Assembly: GCA_048498575.1 (NCBI GenBank)
Contig: JBEHXS010000009.1
Span: forward strand, 1 to 33,161
DNA: 33,161 nucleotides
Direction of reading: 5' to 3'
Origin: DASZQY01 sp048498575
GTDB lineage: Bacteria; Pseudomonadota; Alphaproteobacteria; Rhizobiales; Kaistiaceae
Of the stretch, positions 25,902 to 33,161 are shown piece after piece. Each line of letters begins with the position of its first letter. Positions within the stretch are counted from its first letter, which is position 1. The translations under genes and the position numbers were made by a program. The notes under the pieces were generated by a model that saw only the letters and a program-made list of their open reading frames with translations, was not told the origin of the DNA and did no database searches.

Positions 25902-26366
25902 TTACGGCCCTTGGGAAAGCAGGCGCTGCAAGGCTTCGCGCTCGCTCTCGTCGAGCGGCTTCGGCTCGGCCGGCCGGCGGCGCCGGTAGCCCACGAACGC
26001 CGCCAGTCCGCCGGCGATCAGCACCAGCGGCGGCACCGCCCAGAGAATCAGGGTGTGCCAGTTGAACGGCGGCTTCAGCAGGATGAATTCGCCGTAGCGA
26101 TCGACCAGGTAGTCGGTCACCTGCTGGTCGGTATCGCCGGCAACCAGCCGCTGGCGGAGCAGCACGCGGATATCGGCGGCGAGCGGCGCCTCCGAATCGT
26201 CGATCGACTGGTTCTGGCAGACCATGCAGCGCAGTTCCGCCGAGAGCGCACGGGCCCGCGCCTCCAGCGCCGGGTCCTTGAGAACCTCGCCGGGCTCCAC
26301 GGCGTGCGCTGCCCCGGCAAGCGCGAGCCCCAGCACAAACGCGAGGAGGACACGCCGCACGATCAT
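25902..26366 (-). CDS. ccmH: Cytochrome c maturation protein CcmH/CycL
   Basis: The 154-residue protein starts at ATG 26366, which overlaps the ccmF stop as ATGA. A much longer frame upstream is out-of-frame read-through of ccmF. A signal peptide ('RRVLLAFVLGLALAGAAHA') is followed by the CcmH/NrfF redox motif 'ELRCMVCQNQSIDDSEAPLA' with the CxxC at about 47-50. Next come 'VTDYLVDRYGEFILLKPPF' and a C-terminal membrane helix (about 103-125). It keeps apocytochrome c cysteines reduced for haem ligation at the periplasmic face. Last gene of the ccmIEFH operon. Confidence 0.97.
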   Translation of the reverse strand: MIVRRVLLAFVLGLALAGAAHAVEPGEVLKDPALEARARALSAELRCMVCQNQSIDDSEAPLAADIRVLLRQRLVAGDTDQQVTDYLVDRYGEFILLKPPFNWHTLILWAVPPLVLIAGGLAAFVGYRRRRPAEPKPLDESEREALQRLLSQGP

Positions 26367-28351
26367 TCGGCCGGCACTCCGGCCGCTCCCTGCCGGCGGC
26401 GGGAGGCCTTGGGTACGCCGACCCTCAGCCGCCGGTCGCTCAGCGACAAGAGGCCGCCCAGCGCCATCACGATCGCGCCGAGCCAGGTCAGCGTCACCAG
26501 CGGCTTCCAGTACGAGCGCACGGTCGTCGTCCCGTCGGCCGCGATATCGCCGATCGAGATGTAAAGTTGCGACAGCCAGATCGTCTTCAGCGCCGCCTGG
26601 CTGGTCGAGGTCTGCAGGTCGACGTAGGTGCGCTTCGACGGCTCCATCGTGCCGACCAGCGCGCCGCCGTGCCGCACGTCGAACTTCACGCCGGTCTCGT
26701 TGTATTCGGCACCGTGGTGCTCGGTGAAGCCGACCAGCGTGAGGTCGTAGCCCGACAACGTCTCGGTATCGCCCGGCTTCATGGCGCGGATGCTTTCCGT
26801 GCCCCATGTCGTCGTCGCGATGATGCCGAGCACCGTCAGGCCGACGCCGGCGTGCGCGAGCGCCGTACCGTACGCGGAGCGCGGCAGGCCGACCGCGCGC
26901 CGCCAGCTCTCGGCGAGTGGCGCGGTGCCGAGCTTGATGCGGAATGCGATCTCCGATAGCGCGCCGCCGACCAGCCACAGCGCCACCCACACGCCGAAGA
27001 TCGCGAACACGGACGGCACGCCGGCGATGTCGGCCGCGACGATCGTGACGAACAGCGTGACGCCGAAGGCGAGCATCAGCCGCTGCCCGGCGGCGTAGAG
27101 GTCGCCGCGCTTCCACGCCAGCATCGGCCCGAACGGCACGATGATGAGAAGCGGCACGACGAGCGGCACGAAGGTCAGGTTGAAGAACGGCGCGCCGACC
27201 GAAATCTTGATGCCGGTCAGCGTCTCCAGCGCCAGCGGATAGAGCGTGCCGACGATCACCGTCGCCGCAGCGGCGGAGAGCAGGATGTTGTTGAGGACGA
27301 GCGCCCCCTCCCGGCTGATCGGCTGAAATAGCCCGCCCGGCGCCAGCGTGCCCGCGCGCCACGCGAACAGCGTGAAGGCGCCACCGATGAAGACGCAGAG
27401 AATGACCAGGATGAAGACGCCACGCGTCGGGTCGGAGGCGAAGGAGTGCACCGAGGTCAGAACGCCGGAGCGCACGAGGAATGTGCCGACGAGGCTCAGG
27501 CTGAAGGCGAGGATGGCGAGCAGGATCGTCCAGATCTTGAGGGCGTCGCGCTTCTCCATGACCAGCGCCGAGTGCAACAGCGCGGTCGCCGCCAGCCACG
27601 GCATCAGCGAGGCGTTCTCAACCGGGTCCCAGAACCAGAAGCCGCCCCAGCCCAGCGTGTAGTAGGCCCAGTACGAGCCCATCGCGATGCCGACCGTGAG
27701 AAACATCCACGCCGCCAGCGTCCACGGCCGCGCCCAGCGCGCCCACGCGGCGTCGATGCGCCCCTCGATCAGCGCGGCGATGGCAAAGGCGAACGAGATC
27801 GAGCAGCCGACGTAGCCCAGGTAGAGCAGCGGCGGATGGATCGCGAGCCCGATGTCCTCGAGCACCGGGTTCAGGCTCTGGCCTTCGAGCGGCGGGTTAT
27901 CGAGCCTCAGAAACGGATTGGAGGTGGCGAGGATGAAAAGCAGGAACGCCGCGGCGATCCACGCCTGCACCGATAGCACCAGCGCCTTCAGCTTGTCCGG
28001 CAGGTTGTTGCCGAACGCCGCGACCAGCGCGCCGAACAGCGCCAGGATCAGCACCCAGAGCAGCATCGAACCTTCGTGGTTCGACCACACGCCGGTCAGC
28101 TTGTAGAGCAGCGGCAGCGCCGAGTTGGAATTCTCGGCGACGTTCAGCACGGAGAAATCCGAGACGATGTAGGCGTGCGCCAGCGCTGCGAACGACAGGC
28201 CAATGAGCAGAAACTGCGTCAGCGCCGCCGGCGCCGCGACCGCCTGCAGCCGCGCGTCATCCCGCAGCGCGCCGATCAGTGGCACGATGCCCTGCAGCAG
28301 CGCCAGCCCAAAGGCGAGGACCAGTGCGAAGTGGCCGAGCTCGGAAATCAT
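26363..28351 (-). CDS. ccmF: Haem lyase subunit CcmF/CycK
   Basis: This 662-residue polytopic membrane protein carries the haem-handling WWD signature as 'GWGGFWFWDPVENASLMPWL', with conserved histidines in 'AIHPPLLYLGYVG', 'ALLHSALVMEKRD' and 'VLTSVHSFASDPTRG'. Length and motifs are standard for CcmF. It works with CcmH and CcmI to attach haem to apocytochromes c delivered by CcmE. It lies 19 bases after ccmE and overlaps ccmH by four bases. Confidence 0.98.
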   Translation of the reverse strand: MISELGHFALVLAFGLALLQGIVPLIGALRDDARLQAVAAPAALTQFLLIGLSFAALAHAYIVSDFSVLNVAENSNSALPLLYKLTGVWSNHEGSMLLWVLILALFGALVAAFGNNLPDKLKALVLSVQAWIAAAFLLFILATSNPFLRLDNPPLEGQSLNPVLEDIGLAIHPPLLYLGYVGCSISFAFAIAALIEGRIDAAWARWARPWTLAAWMFLTVGIAMGSYWAYYTLGWGGFWFWDPVENASLMPWLAATALLHSALVMEKRDALKIWTILLAILAFSLSLVGTFLVRSGVLTSVHSFASDPTRGVFILVILCVFIGGAFTLFAWRAGTLAPGGLFQPISREGALVLNNILLSAAAATVIVGTLYPLALETLTGIKISVGAPFFNLTFVPLVVPLLIIVPFGPMLAWKRGDLYAAGQRLMLAFGVTLFVTIVAADIAGVPSVFAIFGVWVALWLVGGALSEIAFRIKLGTAPLAESWRRAVGLPRSAYGTALAHAGVGLTVLGIIATTTWGTESIRAMKPGDTETLSGYDLTLVGFTEHHGAEYNETGVKFDVRHGGALVGTMEPSKRTYVDLQTSTSQAALKTIWLSQLYISIGDIAADGTTTVRSYWKPLVTLTWLGAIVMALGGLLSLSDRRLRVGVPKASRRRQGAAGVPAE

Positions 28352-28370
28352 CGTCCGCTGCGCCCTCGTC

Positions 28371-28883
28371 TCATTGCGTCGCCGTCGCCGGCGTAAGCGC
28401 CATCGGCGGTCCCGTCGCCGCGTCGCCGGAGGGCGCGTTCTCGCCCTCCTGCCAGCGTCCCGCCTTCTTCAGCGCGTCGACGACTTCCTTCGGCATGTAG
28501 CGTTCGTCGTGCTTGGCGAGGATCGTGTCGGCGGCCAGCGACATGTCGCCGCCGATAGTGCCTTCGGCCACGACGCCCTGCCCCTCGCGGAACAGGTCGG
28601 GCAGGATGCCCTGGTACAACACCGCCACCGTCGTCCGTCCGTCGGTCACGTCGAAGCGCACATGGCCGTCCGGCTGCTTGACCAGCGAGCCCTCGGCGAC
28701 CAAGCCGCCCAGCCTGATGTGCGTTCCGGGCGCCAGGCGGTCAGCAACGACATCGCTCGGCGAATCGAAGAAGGCGATGCGGCTGGAGAGCGCGTAGAGC
28801 ACGAGCCCCGCCGCGACGACCAGCACGAGGCCGGCAATGCCGATGAGCAGCAACCGCCGCTGCTTCCGCCCGCGCCGCTTCAT
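28371..28883 (-). CDS. ccmE: Haem chaperone CcmE/CycJ
   Basis: The 170-residue protein starts at ATG 28883, overlapping the ccmI stop as ATGA. A short basic N-terminus and membrane anchor ('LLLIGIAGLVLVVAAGLVL') are followed by the periplasmic β-barrel ('IRLGGLVAEGSLVKQPDG', 'VAVLYQGILPDLFREGQGVV'). The conserved haem-binding His and Tyr are in 'ILAKHDERYMPKEV'. CcmE carries haem covalently to CcmF. Intact. Confidence 0.97.
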   Translation of the reverse strand: MKRRGRKQRRLLLIGIAGLVLVVAAGLVLYALSSRIAFFDSPSDVVADRLAPGTHIRLGGLVAEGSLVKQPDGHVRFDVTDGRTTVAVLYQGILPDLFREGQGVVAEGTIGGDMSLAADTILAKHDERYMPKEVVDALKKAGRWQEGENAPSGDAATGPPMALTPATATQ

Positions 28884-29983
28884 TGCGTCACCTCGGCGAT
28901 GCCAAGCTGCTTCGCCATGTCCTCGACCGGCTGCAGCTTGGCGGGATCGGCGCCAAGCGCCGCGCGCGCCGATGCCAGCGCGTTGGTGGCATCGGCCGTG
29001 CGTCCGAGCACGACGTAGGAACGGATCAGCCGCATCCAGCCATCGGGATCCTCGGGCGCCGCCTTCAGCTTCTCGGCCAGCCCCGCCACCATCGTGTCGA
29101 TCATCTGCTGCTGGTCGGCCGGTGCCATGTTCTGCGCCGCTGCAATCTGGTCTGTGTTGGGCCCGCTCGCTGGCTTGTCGAGTGCCGCGAGTTGCTCCTG
29201 GGCGGCCGGCAGCCACGCCGCATCCTTAGGCGCATCGGCGATCAGAGACTGCCACGCCGCCTTGGCGTCGTCCGTCTTGCCGGCCTGGCCCAGCGCCAGC
29301 GCGAGATAGAACCGCGGCCGCGGCTGCGTCGCGTCGAGATTGTGAGCGGTCGTGAAGGTCGCCACGGCGTCCGGCGTGACGACGCCGCTCGCCGCCTGCA
29401 CCATGGCCTCGCCGAGATCGGATTCGCGGGCTTCGTTCGGCCCGAGAAGATCGACGAGACGCTGGTAGGCGTGGACCGCGTCGTCGTTCCGCCCGAGGCG
29501 CATATAAACGGGCGCCACTACGGCCCAGCCTTTGGCGTCATCGGGCGCGGTCGCGAGATGCTGCTCGACGGTCGCGACGAGATCGCGGATCTGCGACAGC
29601 TCCAGGGCATCGGGGCGCGAGGCCAGCGGCTCGTCCGGCAGGTGCGGCGATCCGACGAAGAGATAAACGAGCAGCCCCAGCACTGGCATCGCCACGACCG
29701 CGACGGCAGCCAGCGAACGCGGGCGCTCGCCCACGGCGGCGCCGGTTGCCGCACCGTCACCGGCGTGCAGCAGGCGCCTGGCGATTTCGTTCCGCGCGGC
29801 CTCGGCGTCCTCATCGCCAATCAGACCGCGCGCCTTGTCCCGCTCGACCTCGTCGAGCTGGTCGCGATAGATCGCCACCGCCTGGCGCGCGCCGCCGACC
29901 GCCGGCCGCGCACGTCCGAGCGCTAAAAGCAGCGGCGCACAGGCCGCGGCGGCAAGTACCGCCATGGCGATCCAAAGCATCAT
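28880..29983 (-). CDS. ccmI: Cytochrome c maturation protein CcmI/CycH
   Basis: The 367-residue protein has two membrane helices (about 3-22 and 91-112) separated by a cytoplasmic loop with the family motif 'AIYRDQLDEVERDKARGLI'. A periplasmic TPR-rich domain follows ('GWAVVAPVYMRLGRNDDAVH', 'PRFYLALALGQAGKTDDAK', 'GWMRLIRSYVVLGRTADA'). CcmI presents apocytochrome c to the haem lyase. It is the first gene of the ccmIEFH operon and starts 131 bases after the FeuQ-like gene. The start is MM, so either ATG could be used. Confidence 0.95.
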   Translation of the reverse strand: MMLWIAMAVLAAAACAPLLLALGRARPAVGGARQAVAIYRDQLDEVERDKARGLIGDEDAEAARNEIARRLLHAGDGAATGAAVGERPRSLAAVAVVAMPVLGLLVYLFVGSPHLPDEPLASRPDALELSQIRDLVATVEQHLATAPDDAKGWAVVAPVYMRLGRNDDAVHAYQRLVDLLGPNEARESDLGEAMVQAASGVVTPDAVATFTTAHNLDATQPRPRFYLALALGQAGKTDDAKAAWQSLIADAPKDAAWLPAAQEQLAALDKPASGPNTDQIAAAQNMAPADQQQMIDTMVAGLAEKLKAAPEDPDGWMRLIRSYVVLGRTADATNALASARAALGADPAKLQPVEDMAKQLGIAEVTQ

Positions 29984-30078
29984 CAGGCTGGTCCGGCGCT
30001 TCTCATATCCGCGCTAGCGGCGAGCGCGGTAGACATAGTGTCGCAAAGCCGCCCCGCCCAACGTTATAGCGCGGACGC

Positions 30079-30094
30079 CGCTCCCACGGGAGCG
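30079..30094. terminator. Short stem-loop between the FeuQ-like gene and ccmI
   Basis: CGCTCCC-AC-GGGAGCG is a perfect palindrome 21 bases after the kinase stop in the transcription direction, without a T-tract. It is a weak terminator or attenuator candidate. Confidence 0.3.
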
Positions 30095-30114
30095 TGGCGA
30101 AATTCGGGTAATCC

Positions 30115-31488
30115 TCATGCCGCCGGCAGGTCCACGGCGGCCCGGAGCCCGCCGAGCGGCGAGCGGCCGAGTTCGAATTTGCCGCGGTAGAGCGAAACCA
30201 GATCGCTGACAATGGAAAGGCCGAGGCCGGAACCCGGCTTGGTTTCGTCCAGGCGTTTGCCCCGCCCGGTGACTTCGGCCATCTCCTCGGCGGTCAGGCC
30301 CGGCCCGTCGTCGTCGATGACGAGCGACAGGCGGCCGCGGCCCTCATCCTTCGGCGCGGCGTATTCGGTGGTGATGCTGACGCGGCGCCGCGCCCATTTG
30401 CAGGCGTTGTCGACGAGGTTGCCGATGATCTCCTCGAAGTCCTGCTGCTCGCCGCGGAAGCGGGCGCCCTCCCCGCCGATCGCCGTCACGGCAACCCCGC
30501 GCTCACTGTGGATGCGGTTCATCACCCGCGCCAGGCGGGCCACCGCCGGTCCGACGTCGGTGACGGCGCCGATCACATTTACTTGCGCGGCAATGCGGGC
30601 GCGGTCGAGGTGGTGGTTGACCTGCTGGCGCATGATCTCCGCCTGCTCGGCGACCTTGGCACCAATCGGCTCGCGGCTGGCGCGTGCCTCGTTGACGATG
30701 ACGCTGAGCGGCGTCTTCAGCGCATGCGCCAGGTTGCCGACCTGCGTGCGCGCCCGGTCGATGATTTCCTGATTGGATTGCAATAGCGCGTTCAGCTCGT
30801 TGACCAGCGGCTCGATTTCCGCCGGCAGGCCGTCCTGTTCGAAACGCGGCTGCTTGCCGGAGCGGAGATCCGCCAGTCCGCGGCGCACGCGGTCGAGCGG
30901 CCGGAGGCCCCAGCGGATCTGGATGGTGGTGGCGAGGATGAGACCAATGCCGAAGATCGCGAGCGTCGTGGCGACGCTGGTGCCGAAGGTCGCAATCTGC
31001 TGACGCAATTCGCCCGCGTCGCCGGCGACCAGCACCTCGAAGATGCGGCCGGGCGCGAATGTCACCGTCTGGTCCTCGATGCGTAGCTGCTGGTCATTCG
31101 GCCCGACCAGCGCGCCGGAACGAATGCCGTCGCTGGTGCTGGCAACGCCGGTCGCCTTTGCGATGTCGAGGGTATCGGAGAACAGGGAGGGGGAAGAGGC
31201 GACGATGGCGCCGCCGTTCGGCTGGCGCACCTGCCAGTACCAGCCGGAATAGAGCGCCTCGAAGCGCGGTTCGCCGAGGTTGCCGATATTGGCGAGGGTC
31301 GCGTCGGAAGGCTGGCGCGCGACATCGCCGATGAGCGTGCGCAGGTAGACCGCCATGCGGTCGTCAAAGGCCTTCTCGGCGTTCTGGCGGTAAAGGGAAA
31401 CGAGGATGAAGCCGGCGATAACGAGCGCCAGCGCGCTCCACAGCGATGCGGCGACGATCAGGCGAAAGGCGAGCGAATTAGTCCGCAT
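30115..31488 (-). CDS. feuQ: PhoQ-type sensor histidine kinase, FeuQ-like
   Basis: This 457-residue kinase has membrane helices at about 10-32 and 172-192 around a periplasmic sensor. Then comes a linker or HAMP-like segment, and 'QVGNLAHALKTPLSVIVNEA' with His255, the PhoQ-type H box. ATPase motifs are 'IIGNLVDNACKWARR', 'VIDDDGPGLTAEEM' and 'GSGLGLSIVSDLVSLY'. It overlaps the FeuP-like gene by 11 bases. In Rhizobium leguminosarum feuPQ were described next to cycHJKL, and the same neighbourhood here supports the name. In Sinorhizobium, FeuQ responds to the small periplasmic protein FeuN and affects cyclic glucan export. The kinase call is certain; the orthology is likely. Confidence 0.85.
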   Translation of the reverse strand: MRTNSLAFRLIVAASLWSALALVIAGFILVSLYRQNAEKAFDDRMAVYLRTLIGDVARQPSDATLANIGNLGEPRFEALYSGWYWQVRQPNGGAIVASSPSLFSDTLDIAKATGVASTSDGIRSGALVGPNDQQLRIEDQTVTFAPGRIFEVLVAGDAGELRQQIATFGTSVATTLAIFGIGLILATTIQIRWGLRPLDRVRRGLADLRSGKQPRFEQDGLPAEIEPLVNELNALLQSNQEIIDRARTQVGNLAHALKTPLSVIVNEARASREPIGAKVAEQAEIMRQQVNHHLDRARIAAQVNVIGAVTDVGPAVARLARVMNRIHSERGVAVTAIGGEGARFRGEQQDFEEIIGNLVDNACKWARRRVSITTEYAAPKDEGRGRLSLVIDDDGPGLTAEEMAEVTGRGKRLDETKPGSGLGLSIVSDLVSLYRGKFELGRSPLGGLRAAVDLPAA

Positions 31489-32149
31489 TGCCGGGGTCGA
31501 CCAGGCGGTAGCCGAGGCCGCGCACGGTCTCGATCACGTCGGCCGCGAGCTTCTTCCTCAGGCGACCGACGAAGACCTCGATCGTGTTGGAGTCGCGGTC
31601 GAAGTCCTGGTCGTAGAGATGCTCGATCAGCTCGGTGCGCGACACGACGCGGTCGCGGTGGTGCATCAGGTACTCGAGCACGCGGTATTCGTGGGAGGTG
31701 AGCTTGACCGGGTTGCCGTCGACCGTGACGCGACCGGCGCGGCTGTCGAGGCGCACCGGCCCGATCTCGATCTCGTTCGAGGCATGGCCGGCGGCGCGGC
31801 GCACGAGAGCGCGCACCCGCGCCAGCACTTCCTCGATGTGGAAAGGCTTGGCGACATAATCGTCGGCGCCGGCGTCGATGCCCTGCACCTTGTCGCTCCA
31901 GCGGTCGCGCGCCGTCAGGAGAAGCACCGGCATGGCGCGCCCATCGCGCCGCCATTTTTCCAGCACGCTGATCCCGTCGAGCAGCGGCAGGCCGATGTCG
32001 AGCACCACCGCATCGTACGGTTCAGTGTCGCCGAGGTAGTGGCCTTCCTCGCCGTCCTTGGCGCTGTCCACCGTGTAGCCGGCGTCCTTCAGCGCGGCGA
32101 CAAGCTGCCGGTTCAGGTCGGCGTCGTCTTCCACCACCAGTATGCGCAC
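31478..32149 (-). CDS. feuP: PhoP/OmpR-type response regulator, FeuP-like
   Basis: This 223-residue regulator has a receiver ('MRILVVEDDADLNRQLVAAL', acceptor Asp51 in 'AVVLDIGLPLLDGI', Lys101 in 'YVAKPFHIEEVLAR') and a C-terminal winged helix ('VKLTSHEYRVLEYLMHHRDR', 'NTIEVFVGRLRKKL'). It is the cognate partner of the overlapping kinase and lies 18 bases after the small PepSY-like gene. Gene order small protein-regulator-kinase-cycHJKL fits feuNPQ. It probably binds direct repeats of the type seen upstream of the small gene. Confidence 0.87.
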   Translation of the reverse strand: MRILVVEDDADLNRQLVAALKDAGYTVDSAKDGEEGHYLGDTEPYDAVVLDIGLPLLDGISVLEKWRRDGRAMPVLLLTARDRWSDKVQGIDAGADDYVAKPFHIEEVLARVRALVRRAAGHASNEIEIGPVRLDSRAGRVTVDGNPVKLTSHEYRVLEYLMHHRDRVVSRTELIEHLYDQDFDRDSNTIEVFVGRLRKKLAADVIETVRGLGYRLVDPGNAD

Positions 32150-32167
32150 GCCGCCCCCCTCGCTCCG

Positions 32168-32455
32168 CTACCGGCTCACGGCGCCGCTGTGGGCGTCGAC
32201 CCTGAGGTGCACAACTGCCCCGCCCTGCACGACATCGACTTCATACGCCAGGCTGCCGCCATCGTCGCACAGGCGCGGCACCGAGATCGGCTGCCCGACG
32301 GCGTTGATCTGCGGCAGCACGTTCGACAGCGGGATCACCTGCCCCTGCGTCACCATCTGCCGAATCTGCAGCGGCCCGTAACACGCCGCTGCCGCGGGCA
32401 GGGCGCAACAGACGGTGAGCACGAGTGCCAGAACATGAGCCGCTATCCGAGACAT
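32168..32455 (-). CDS. Small exported PepSY-like protein, FeuN candidate
   Basis: This 95-residue protein has a signal peptide ('VLALVLTVCCALPAAAA', cleavage about residue 24) and a mature part of about 70 residues. The C-terminus, 'AYEVDVVQGGAVVHLRVDAH' and then SGAV, has the strand-turn pattern and terminal D-x-x-x-G of PepSY domains. A strong ribosome site GGGGAGG (complement of 32462-32468) lies six bases before the ATG. It is the first gene of the operon with the FeuP/FeuQ-like pair. In Sinorhizobium a small periplasmic protein, FeuN, encoded with feuPQ restrains the kinase. By position and export this protein is the natural counterpart, although I cannot confirm sequence homology. Two cysteines in the mature protein (25 and 63) might form a disulfide. 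Confidence 0.85.
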   Translation of the reverse strand: MSRIAAHVLALVLTVCCALPAAAACYGPLQIRQMVTQGQVIPLSNVLPQINAVGQPISVPRLCDDGGSLAYEVDVVQGGAVVHLRVDAHSGAVSR

Positions 32456-32481
32456 TGCCCGCCTCCCCTACGGGACAGAAC

Positions 32482-32497
32482 CTGAACACCCGCTGAA
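32482..32497 (-). promoter_or_regulatory. Direct repeat TTCAG-N6-TTCAG, candidate FeuP box
   Basis: On the minus strand TTCAG occurs twice with an 11-base period (complements of 32493-32497 and 32482-32486), starting 42 bases before the small exported gene. An 11-base direct repeat is the spacing expected for tandem OmpR/PhoP-family dimers. Autoregulation by the FeuP-like protein is inferred. Confidence 0.45.
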
Positions 32498-32519
32498 TGT
32501 CCCGCACAGGCGGGGGTGT

Positions 32520-33107
32520 TCAACGTGGCGGGGCGCGGCGGCTTACGATTGTCTGGGTTATGCGTTCGCCGGTCTCCGAGAGGAATATGGCCGAAATGAT
32601 CCAGCCGCTCCAGTCACCAATCGGCGTGCCGGTGATGTTCACCTGCGACGTGGTCGCCGCGCCGATGTTGCAGGTCGAGCCCGACGCGACGTCGGCCTGC
32701 GCCGGAAAAAGTCCGGCCGGCGTCACGGCGCGCGCCGTGTCCGTGCCGGTGCCGGCCTCCGCCGCCGTTGCCAGCTCCACGGCGCCGCTGGCGCTGGTCG
32801 TCGCCGCTTGCTTGATGTTGCCGAAGGCAGTCGCGGCGTTGCCGATATCGGAAAGATTGGACGACTTCTGCGCCGCCCCGGTGATGCGGCTGTCGTCGCC
32901 GGCCGCCACGGTTCCCGTCGTCGTGCCGACCGAAAGGGTCGCCGCGCCGCCAAGCCCAAGATTCGTTCGCGCCGTCGAGGCACTGCCAACGTCCGACAGG
33001 TTCGACGCCGCCTTGAGCCGCCACCCCGGCGAAGGCCGGGGTCCAGATTCGAAGAGCGCGCCCTTGACCAGCACGTCCGGACCCCGACCTTCGCCGGGTA
33101 ACGACAC
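32520..33107 (-). pseudogene. Phage tail-fibre-like remnant fused to a dispersed repeat
   Basis: The open frame (195 codons from a GTG at 33107) encodes, from about codon 34, a low-complexity sequence rich in Ala/Thr/Gly. It carries the phage tail-protein repeat SNLSDxGxAxTAxxNx twice (codons 35-50 and 83-98), then 'ASGSTCNIGAATTSQVNITG', also usual in tail-fibre ends. The first ~33 codons are translated palindromic repeat, not protein-like sequence, and no start or ribosome site belonging to the tail gene is visible. The C-terminus stops abruptly after the 'NITG' motif where tail proteins normally continue. I read it as a decayed fragment of a tail gene, but a short expressed protein is not excluded. 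It faces the same way as the feu genes. Confidence 0.5.
33024..33098. repeat. Palindromic intergenic repeat element
   Basis: Arms at 33025-33044 and 33079-33098 are inverted copies (19 of 20 match) separated by 34 bases. The left arm is itself a hairpin (CCCCGGC-GAAG-GCCGGGG). The core GGACCCCGGCCTTCGCCGG resembles a repeat I know to be scattered through many alphaproteobacterial genomes. It interrupts or caps the tail-like frame. Confidence 0.75.
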
Positions 33108-33119
33108 GGATTGTGTTTC

Positions 33120-33161
33120 TCAATCCCGATCAAAGAACAGGTTCAGCCGCGCGATCTCGTT
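33120..33161 (-). CDS. Last 13 codons of a gene entering from the right edge
   Basis: Reading leftwards from the edge gives NEIARLNLFFDRD followed by TGA (33122-33120). The sequence is protein-like and ends just before the palindromic repeat. Too short to identify; the frame is the best of the alternatives but not proven. Confidence 0.35.
   Translation of the reverse strand, partial: NEIARLNLFFDRD

Noticed and set aside
26367..27599. Apparent long N-terminal extension of CcmH
   Set aside because: It is an out-of-frame reading of ccmF; the CcmH signal peptide and the ATGA overlap fix the start at 26366.
28884..29216. Apparent N-terminal extension of CcmE
   Set aside because: Out-of-frame reading of ccmI; the true start at 28883 has the membrane anchor directly after it.
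1..33161. CRISPR arrays, tRNA or rRNA genes, insertion sequences, attachment sites
   Set aside because: No regularly spaced direct repeats, cloverleaf or rRNA sequence, or transposase seen on either strand.

Overview
The window is GC-rich (roughly two thirds G+C by eye) alphaproteobacterial chromosome, most likely Hyphomicrobiales (Rhizobiales). The strongest evidence is gene order. A feuN-feuP-feuQ-like block, ccmI-ccmE-ccmF-ccmH (cycHJKL), a Do-type protease, an OmpR-type two-component pair, glnE, a PleC/PdhS-like kinase and pepN lie side by side. From memory this resembles the order in Sinorhizobium and Rhizobium leguminosarum; I could not check it against a database. Species cannot be given.

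Left part (1-5805). The 5' end of a YcaQ-type winged-helix DNA glycosylase gene (minus) is cut by the window edge. Upstream of it lies a CHASE4-GGDEF-EAL cyclic-di-GMP protein. Diverging from that is a compact plus-strand cassette: an unrecognised 324-residue protein, a small SET-domain lysine methyltransferase overlapping it by 20 bases, and an MFS transporter with an unusual 120-residue tail carrying a duplicated motif. This cassette is the best candidate here for something undescribed.

Sugar and purine catabolism (5809-13673, all minus). Read in transcription order: LacI-family regulator, xylulokinase (xylB), xylose isomerase (xylA), a TIM-barrel sugar isomerase/epimerase, a Gfo/Idh/MocA oxidoreductase, then adenine deaminase (ade) 39 bases further on. 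xylB and xylA overlap by ATGA. No sugar transporter is present in the window. The regulator heads the cluster, and the 275-base gap to pepN holds inverted repeats that could be its operators.

Central core (13949-25761). Aminopeptidase N and a membrane PAS-PAS histidine kinase point right. They meet, stop codon on stop codon, the minus-strand operon response regulator - histidine kinase - glnE. A DegP-like protease lies upstream of that operon and is separated from it by a strong intrinsic terminator. Three GANTC (CcrM) sites are packed into 29 bases just before the PAS kinase.

Right part (25902-32455, all minus). A PepSY-like small exported protein and the FeuP/FeuQ-like regulator and PhoQ-type kinase precede ccmI-E-F-H, the haem-handling half of the system I cytochrome c maturation machinery. 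The last 640 bases hold a phage-tail-like remnant running into a palindromic repeat, and 13 codons of another gene at the edge.

No tRNA, rRNA, CRISPR array or intact mobile element was found. No gene-free stretch exceeds 300 bases; the largest are 2648-2926 and 13674-13948. Nearly all genes look intact, and tight ATGA overlaps indicate several translationally coupled operons.
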